This document shows, piece by piece, positions 59,906 to 64,000 of a DNA stretch of 64,000 bases (position 1 is the stretch's first letter; each line of letters opens with the position of its first letter). The stretch comes from Streptomyces sp. 1222.5. GTDB taxonomy: Bacteria; Actinomycetota; Actinomycetes; Streptomycetales; Streptomycetaceae. The stretch spans positions 3,782,001 through 3,846,000 of the forward strand of contig NZ_FNSZ01000001.1 in assembly GCF_900105245.1 (NCBI RefSeq), given 5' to 3'. The notes under the pieces were generated by a model that was not told the origin of the DNA, did not search any database, and was given only the letters and a program-made list of their open reading frames with translations. The position numbers and the translations under genes are program-made.

Positions 59906-60532
59906 GTGATTCCCGTGTCCGTGCCCGTTTCCTCGTCGTCCCCCGATCCGTCCCCCTTCCTCCCCGGCCGCCCGCCGGCCCGTTCCCCCTTCCCGCCGCC
60001 CCTCCGTGTCCCGCGTCCCCTGGGCACGGACGCCCCCGGGACCTGTGCGATCCCGCAGTTCGCTCCGGTGCGCGTGCGCGGCGGGCGGTACCAGCTGCAG
60101 CGGCTCCTACGGCACCGCAGGCGGGCCGTGGCCGCCGGTCTCGCGGTGACCGCCGCCGCCCTGGTGGCCGCGGTACCGCGTGCCGCGACGGAGCCGCACC
60201 GGGCGGAGCGGGCCCGGGGGCACCCGGCCGCGGAGCCGGTACGGCGGCACCCGGCGGCCGGCGTCGTGACCGCGCCGGTGCGGATCGCCGACGCCGCCAC
60301 GGTCCGGCTCCTGCGCGCCGGTGACCGGGTCGACGTCGTCGCCGCCGAGGACGCCTCGACCGGCGGCGCGGTCCGCGTGCTCGCGCGGGGTGTGCGGGTG
60401 ACGAAGGTGCCGGAGCCGCTGGAGGGCGCGGCGGAGAGCGGCGCGCTGGTCGTCCTGTCGGTGCCGCGCGCCACGGCCGCGCGGCTGGTCGGCGCGAGTG
60501 CCACGGCCCGGCTGGCGGTGACGCTGTGCTGA
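59906..60532 (+). CDS. SAF/RcpC-CpaB-like exported protein
   Basis: 208 residues from GTG 59906 (GTGs at 59915 or 59921 are alternatives). The Ser/Pro-rich head is followed by an Arg-rich stretch and a single membrane/signal helix (AAGLAVTAAALVAAVPRAA). The C-terminal domain resembles the RcpC/CpaB family found in Flp/Tad pilus loci: VVTAPVRIADAATVRLLRAG, DRVDVVAAEDAS, GALVVLSVPRATAARLVGAS. No other Tad pilus gene is in the window, so its role is unclear. It ends 138 nt upstream of mscL, on the same strand. Confidence 0.75.
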   Translation: MIPVSVPVSSSSPDPSPFLPGRPPARSPFPPPLRVPRPLGTDAPGTCAIPQFAPVRVRGGRYQLQRLLRHRRRAVAAGLAVTAAALVAAVPRAATEPHRAERARGHPAAEPVRRHPAAGVVTAPVRIADAATVRLLRAGDRVDVVAAEDASTGGAVRVLARGVRVTKVPEPLEGAAESGALVVLSVPRATAARLVGASATARLAVTLC

Positions 60533-60670
60533 CCCGACCGGTACGTCTTTTTGGCGGCGGCCCGTCAAGTCACACGATCGGGCAACAGGACTGGACAGGA
60601 CGGCCGCACCGTGCCGTAGGTTGCGGAGCGATTCGTTCCACAGCCTGTGCACGCGAGGAGAGTCCCCTAG

Positions 60671-61147
60671 GTGAGCGCGAAGAAGGAACCGAGCGTCTGG
60701 CAGGGCTTCAAGGCCTTCCTGATGCGCGGCAACGTCGTCGATCTGGCAGTCGCGGTGGTCATCGGCGCGGCCTTCACGAACATCGTCAACGCGGTGGTGA
60801 AGGGGGTCATCAGCCCGCTGGTCGGCGCGATCGGCACGCAGAACCTCGACCACTACAGCGCGTGTCTGAAGCCTCGGTGCCAGGTGGCCCCGGACGGTAC
60901 GGTCAAGAGCGGGGTGCAGATCCTGTGGGGCTCGGTCCTCGGAGCGACTCTCACCTTCGTGATCACCGCGGCGGTCGTGTACTTCCTGATGGTCCTGCCG
61001 ATGGCGAAGTACCTGGCCCGGCAGGCGGCCCGCAAGGCGGCGCGCGAGGGCACGAAGGAGGTCCTGGAGGTGACCGAGCTGGAGGTGCTCAAGGAGATCC
61101 GCGACGCCCTGGTCGCCCAGCGGGGATCCGGGCACTACGAGCGCTAG
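60671..61147 (+). CDS. mscL: large-conductance mechanosensitive channel MscL
   Basis: 158 residues. Homopentameric emergency-release channel opened by membrane tension at osmotic downshock. The N-terminal amphipathic segment and TM1 are FKAFLMRGNVVDLAVAVVIG with AAFTNIVNAVVKGVISPLVG (the pore constriction helix), followed by a periplasmic loop with a Cys pair (SACLKPRCQ), TM2 TLTFVITAAVVYFLMVLPM and a charged cytoplasmic helix (ELEVLKEIRDALVAQR). The start is GTG 60671 with GGAGAG upstream. Confidence 0.95.
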   Translation: MSAKKEPSVWQGFKAFLMRGNVVDLAVAVVIGAAFTNIVNAVVKGVISPLVGAIGTQNLDHYSACLKPRCQVAPDGTVKSGVQILWGSVLGATLTFVITAAVVYFLMVLPMAKYLARQAARKAAREGTKEVLEVTELEVLKEIRDALVAQRGSGHYER

Positions 61148-61166
61148 CGGGTCCCCTGCGGGCGGT

Positions 61167-61343
61167 TCAGATGTGGTGGGGCGGCTTCTCGTCGAGGAAG
61201 CGCTTGAGGTCGGCGGCGCTGTCGCCGGCCGGGCGCTCGCCCCACCCGCGGTCGGTGTCGTCCGAGGACTGCTGGTCCAGCGGGTCGTCGAAGACCAGTG
61301 CCGGCTTGGGGTCGCGCTGCTCGGGTTCGGGGGCGGTGCTCAT
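61167..61343 (-). CDS. 58-residue acidic protein
   Basis: It starts MSTAPEPEQRDPKPALVFDD (20 residues) and ends DLKRFLDEKPPHHI, acidic and without a membrane segment. It is convergent with mscL (19 nt between stops) and divergent from the peptidase gene. TACCCT sits 6 nt ahead of the ATG with GAGG between, so it may be leaderless. Codon bias matches neighbouring genes. The WGERPAGDSAADLKRFLDEK (20-residue) block is a pattern I believe recurs in Streptomyces small proteins of unknown function. Confidence 0.65.
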   Translation of the reverse strand: MSTAPEPEQRDPKPALVFDDPLDQQSSDDTDRGWGERPAGDSAADLKRFLDEKPPHHI

Positions 61344-61446
61344 GCCTCAAGGGTACGGCCCGGCCCCGGGCGGGCCGGCGGGCCTCCGTGGGCTTCCCGG
61401 GCGGCGACGGGCCGCTCCCGGGGCGGCCGGGGACAGACTGGGCCCC

Positions 61447-62472
61447 ATGACAGTTGACGCATTGACGGACGTCGCCGGGCTGCGGGTGGGGCACGCCTCC
61501 CGCAGCGGTGACGGCTGGCTCACCGGCACCACGGTCGTCCTCGCCCCGGAGGGCGGTGCCGTCGCCGCGGTGGACGTGCGCGGCGGTGGGCCCGGCACCA
61601 AGGAGACGGACGCGCTCGACCCGCGCAATGTGGTGCGGACGGTCGACGCCGTCGTCCTCACCGGAGGCAGCGCCTACGGGCTCGACGCCGCGTCCGGTGT
61701 GATGGCGTGGTTGGAAGAGCGGGGGCGCGGGGTGCCGGTGGGGACCGACCCGGCGCACGTCGTGCCGGTGGTGCCGGCCGCGTGCGTCTTCGATCTGGGG
61801 CGCGGTGGCGACTTCCGCGCGAGGCCCGACGCGGCCATGGGCCGTGCGGCGGTGGAGGCCGCAGCGGCGAGCGAGCCGGGCGCCCGGGTGCCCGAGGGAG
61901 GCGTGGGCGCCGGGACGGGCGCCGTGGCCGGCGGCCTCAAGGGCGGGGTGGGCACCGCGAGCACGGTGCTCGGCTCGGGGATCACCGTGGCCGCCCTGGT
62001 GGTCGCGAACGCCGCGGGGTCCGCGCTGGACCCCGAAACGGGGGTGCTGTACGGGGAGTTGTACCAGGGGCGGGTGGAGTATCCGCGGGAGCGGGTGCAC
62101 GAGGCCGCGCGCCGGCGGCTGGCGGAGGCGGCCGCGGACAACGCGCCGCCGCCGCTCAACACGACGCTCGCGGTGGTCGCGACCGACGCGGACCTCTCCA
62201 AGGCGCAGGCGCAGAAGCTCGCCGGCACGGCACACGACGGGATCGCGCGCGCCGTGCGGCCGGTGCACCTGCTGCACGACGGGGACACGGTGTTCGCGCT
62301 GGCGACCGGCACCCGCCCGCTCGACGCGCACCCGTTGGCGCTCAACGAGGTCCTGGCGGCCGGCGCGGACCTCGTGACGCGTGCGACAGTGCGGGCCGTC
62401 CGCGCCGCCGGGTCGGTCGACGGGCCGGGCGGAGTGTGGCCGTCGTACGGGGAGTTGTACGGCACGGCGTAG
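61447..62472 (+). CDS. P1-family self-cleaving peptidase (DmpA/NylC-like)
   Basis: 341 residues. N-terminal-nucleophile hydrolase made as a precursor that cleaves itself between Asn238 and Thr239 (PPLNTTLAVVATDADLSKAQ, 20 residues). Thr239 becomes the catalytic residue of the small subunit. Other family features are GLRVGHASRSGDGWLTGTTV, DVRGGGPGTKETDALDP, VVLTGGSAYGLDAASGVM and GGVGAGTGA. Relatives are D-/beta-aminopeptidases and nylon-oligomer hydrolases. The natural substrate is unknown. The start is ATG 61447 with no SD, possibly leaderless. Confidence 0.92.
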   Translation: MTVDALTDVAGLRVGHASRSGDGWLTGTTVVLAPEGGAVAAVDVRGGGPGTKETDALDPRNVVRTVDAVVLTGGSAYGLDAASGVMAWLEERGRGVPVGTDPAHVVPVVPAACVFDLGRGGDFRARPDAAMGRAAVEAAAASEPGARVPEGGVGAGTGAVAGGLKGGVGTASTVLGSGITVAALVVANAAGSALDPETGVLYGELYQGRVEYPRERVHEAARRRLAEAAADNAPPPLNTTLAVVATDADLSKAQAQKLAGTAHDGIARAVRPVHLLHDGDTVFALATGTRPLDAHPLALNEVLAAGADLVTRATVRAVRAAGSVDGPGGVWPSYGELYGTA

Positions 62473-62473
62473 C

Positions 62474-62493
62474 GGTCCGGGCGGTGCCGGACC
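62474..62493 (+). terminator. short hairpin after the P1 peptidase gene
   Basis: GGTCCGG (62474-62480) pairs with CCGGACC (62487-62493), 6-nt loop, directly after the stop. Confidence 0.55.
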
Positions 62494-62643
62494 CGGCCGC
62501 GGGTCGCCGACGGGTGCGGATTGTCGCGGTTCTGTCACGTGATGGCCTTCAGGAGGCACGGAGGGAACCCCGCCGTGCGCCGGTGCCCTCTTTCCCCACG
62601 CACTGGAACGGATCACGCACATCACACGAACATGGAGCAGCCC

Positions 62644-63864
62644 GTGGCAACGCCGGACATTCGAGCGCGGCGCGTACTGGGGGCCTGTGCCGCCCTGGTG
62701 GTCGGCGCCCTCACCCTGACCGCCTGTGGAGGCGACGCCAGCGCCGAGAGCAACGACGGCAAGGGCGGCAAGGGTTCCGCCGACACGTCGACGGCGAAGA
62801 TCGCGATATCGGCCAAGGACGGTTCGACCGGCGCGTCCATCAACGCGACCGGGGTGAAGGCCAGCGGCGGCAGGCTCACCGGCGTGAAGATGACCGTGGC
62901 GGGGTCGGGTCAGGCCGTGCCGGGGTCGATCTCGGCGGACGGCGGCAGCTGGAAGCCGAAGCAGCAGCTGGAGCGCGGGACGAAGTACGAGATAAACGCG
63001 ACCGCGAAGGACGCCGACGGGCGTACGGCCGCGGCCAACTCCATCTTCACGACCGTCTCGAAGGCGAACAGCTTCATCGGCACCTACACGCCGGACGACG
63101 GCGCGACGGTCGGCGCGGGCATGCCGGTGTCGTTCACCTTCGACAGGTCGATCACCGACAAGAAGGCCGTCCAGTCGCACATCACGGTCAGCTCCAGCAG
63201 CGGTCAGCAGGTGGCCGGGCACTGGTTCGGGGATGAGCGGCTGGACTTCCGGCCGCAGGACTACTGGAAGGCCGGCTCCAAGGTCACGATGAAGATCGAC
63301 CTGGACGGGGTGCAGGGCGCGAAGGGCGTCTACGGGGCGCAGAAGAAGACCGTCTCCTTCACCGTGGGACGGTCGCAGGTCTCCACGGTCGACGTCCGCA
63401 CGCAGACGATGACGGTGGTGCGGGACGGCAGGACGGTCAAGTCGGTGCCGATCTCCGCGGGCAGCGCGGAGCACACCACGTACAACGGCCGGATGGTGAT
63501 CTCCGAGAAGTTCACGCAGACCCGGATGAACGGCTCGACGGTCGGTTTCGGCGGGGAGTACGACATCCCGGACGTGCCGCACGCGATGCGGCTGACGTCG
63601 TCGGGCACGTTCATCCACGGCAACTACTGGTACGACAAGGGCAACCCGCCGTTCGGACGGCAGGGCACCAGCCACGGCTGCGTCGGCCTCGCGGATGTGC
63701 AGGGCGCGCAGGGCGACACGACGGCCAAGTGGTTCTTCGACAACTCGCTCGTCGGCGACGTCGTGATCGTGAAGAACTCCCCGGACACGACCGTGGCGCC
63801 GGACAACGGCCTCAACGGCTGGAACATGTCCTGGAGGGCCTGGACCGCGGGAAGTGCCGTCTGA
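62644..63864 (+). CDS. L,D-transpeptidase lipoprotein (YkuD, LdtMt2-like)
   Basis: 406 residues from GTG 62644 (GGAG 6 nt upstream; an ATG at 62632 is possible). Lipoprotein signal peptide with lipobox LTAC, lipidated Cys28. A Gly/Lys/Ser linker is followed by two Ig-like domains (about 50-245: SAKDGSTGASINATGVKASG and TPDDGATVGAGMPVSFTFD) and the YkuD catalytic domain with the HGN-x-SHGC motif: His in FIHGNYWYDKGNPPFG and Cys346 in TSHGCVGLAD. It forms 3-3 peptidoglycan cross-links outside the membrane. The architecture equals mycobacterial LdtMt2. It is followed by a strong terminator. Confidence 0.94.
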   Translation: MATPDIRARRVLGACAALVVGALTLTACGGDASAESNDGKGGKGSADTSTAKIAISAKDGSTGASINATGVKASGGRLTGVKMTVAGSGQAVPGSISADGGSWKPKQQLERGTKYEINATAKDADGRTAAANSIFTTVSKANSFIGTYTPDDGATVGAGMPVSFTFDRSITDKKAVQSHITVSSSSGQQVAGHWFGDERLDFRPQDYWKAGSKVTMKIDLDGVQGAKGVYGAQKKTVSFTVGRSQVSTVDVRTQTMTVVRDGRTVKSVPISAGSAEHTTYNGRMVISEKFTQTRMNGSTVGFGGEYDIPDVPHAMRLTSSGTFIHGNYWYDKGNPPFGRQGTSHGCVGLADVQGAQGDTTAKWFFDNSLVGDVVIVKNSPDTTVAPDNGLNGWNMSWRAWTAGSAV

Positions 63865-63891
63865 GCGGCGCCTTTTGACGGAATTCGGGGC

Positions 63892-63925
63892 CGCGCGGGA
63901 ACTCCTCGCGTGGCCCGCGCGTTTT
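63892..63925 (+). terminator. L,D-transpeptidase gene terminator
   Basis: CGCGCGGG (63892-63899) pairs with CCCGCGCG (63914-63921), followed by TTTT, 27 nt after the stop. This is the classic intrinsic form. Confidence 0.8.
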
Positions 63926-63940
63926 CCGGGCAGACGTTTT

Positions 63941-63970
63941 CTCGGTTCGCGGACATGATGTCCGACCGAG
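63941..63970. promoter_or_regulatory. nested palindrome at the right edge
   Basis: Inner perfect dyad GGACAT-G-ATGTCC (63951-63963) inside outer arms CTCGGT (63941-63946) and ACCGAG (63965-63970). A TACGGT -10-like hexamer follows at 63974-63979. Probably the operator/promoter of a gene beginning outside the window. Confidence 0.5.
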
Positions 63971-64000
63971 GGGCTACGGTATGCACCCACTAGGTGACAT

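Noticed and set aside
61144..63990. Long open frame (948 codons) on the minus strand at the right end
   Set aside because: Antisense to the P1 peptidase and L,D-transpeptidase genes, with low-complexity Arg/Gly/His translation and no SD.

Overview
The window is chromosomal DNA of a Streptomyces or a very close relative. The evidence is the strongly G/C-biased third codon positions, frequent GTG starts, many start codons sitting 6-7 nt behind a -10 box (leaderless style), a SsgA-like sporulation protein, a protein O-mannosyltransferase, an RpfB-type resuscitation factor and a tricorn-type protease. From memory, the gene order resembles the S. coelicolor region around SCO3136 (galK) to SCO3194. 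No phage, transposon, CRISPR array or plasmid function was seen. This is core chromosome with accessory inserts.

1-5.8 kb: a galactose locus. galT-galE-galK (Leloir pathway, translationally coupled) runs leftwards. A Na+/solute symporter and a small membrane protein run rightwards from the shared 209-bp intergenic region, which carries a 19-bp palindrome.
5.9-18.9 kb (mostly minus strand): a LuxR-type regulator with a degenerate receiver, two tandem membrane-anchored PQQ-type beta-propeller proteins with proline-rich tails, an ABC-F ATPase, then the actinobacterial housekeeping block ispE-ksgA-rpfB-tatD, a zinc-ribbon protein and rsmI.
19-24.8 kb: pmt, two related penicillin-binding proteins and ssgE. 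These are cell-envelope and sporulation-division functions.
25-28.7 kb: an ECF nickel/cobalt transporter (NikMN-NikQ-NikO) behind a very good match to a Nur (nickel regulator) box, then the organic peroxide pair ohrR-ohr.
28.8-39.8 kb: a class C beta-lactamase-like esterase, a DUF1876 protein, a 3-hydroxyisobutyrate-dehydrogenase-type reductase, an EamA transporter, a YbaK-type tRNA deacylase, an MMPL exporter with its TetR regulator, and a complete tricorn-protease homologue.
39.9-45.5 kb: a coupled Baeyer-Villiger monooxygenase / alpha-beta hydrolase / short-chain dehydrogenase operon with a divergent MerR regulator and three palindromes between them, then exonuclease III and a GNAT acetyltransferase.
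45.6-52 kb: tRNA-Ala(CGC) and the string galU-moeA(glp-like)-moaC-mog-rimJ-membrane protein(glpR-like). This order matches the actinobacterial gephyrin-like division locus, here with molybdenum-cofactor genes set inside it. A divergent 5-formyl-THF cyclo-ligase lies next to galU.
52-64 kb: a membrane-anchored penicillin-acylase-family Ntn-hydrolase, a CPA-type antiporter (apparent CTG start), an MFS transporter, an FmdB/Ruc-like zinc-ribbon protein, MTA phosphorylase, a SAF/CpaB-like protein, mscL, a 58-residue protein, a DmpA/NylC-type self-cleaving peptidase and an L,D-transpeptidase lipoprotein.

The most interesting points are the glp/glpR-like division locus, the Nur-box/leaderless nickel importer, the phospho-acceptor-less response regulator, the BVMO operon with its palindromes and the Ruc-like chaperone. 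All family calls are by reading motifs. No database search was possible.
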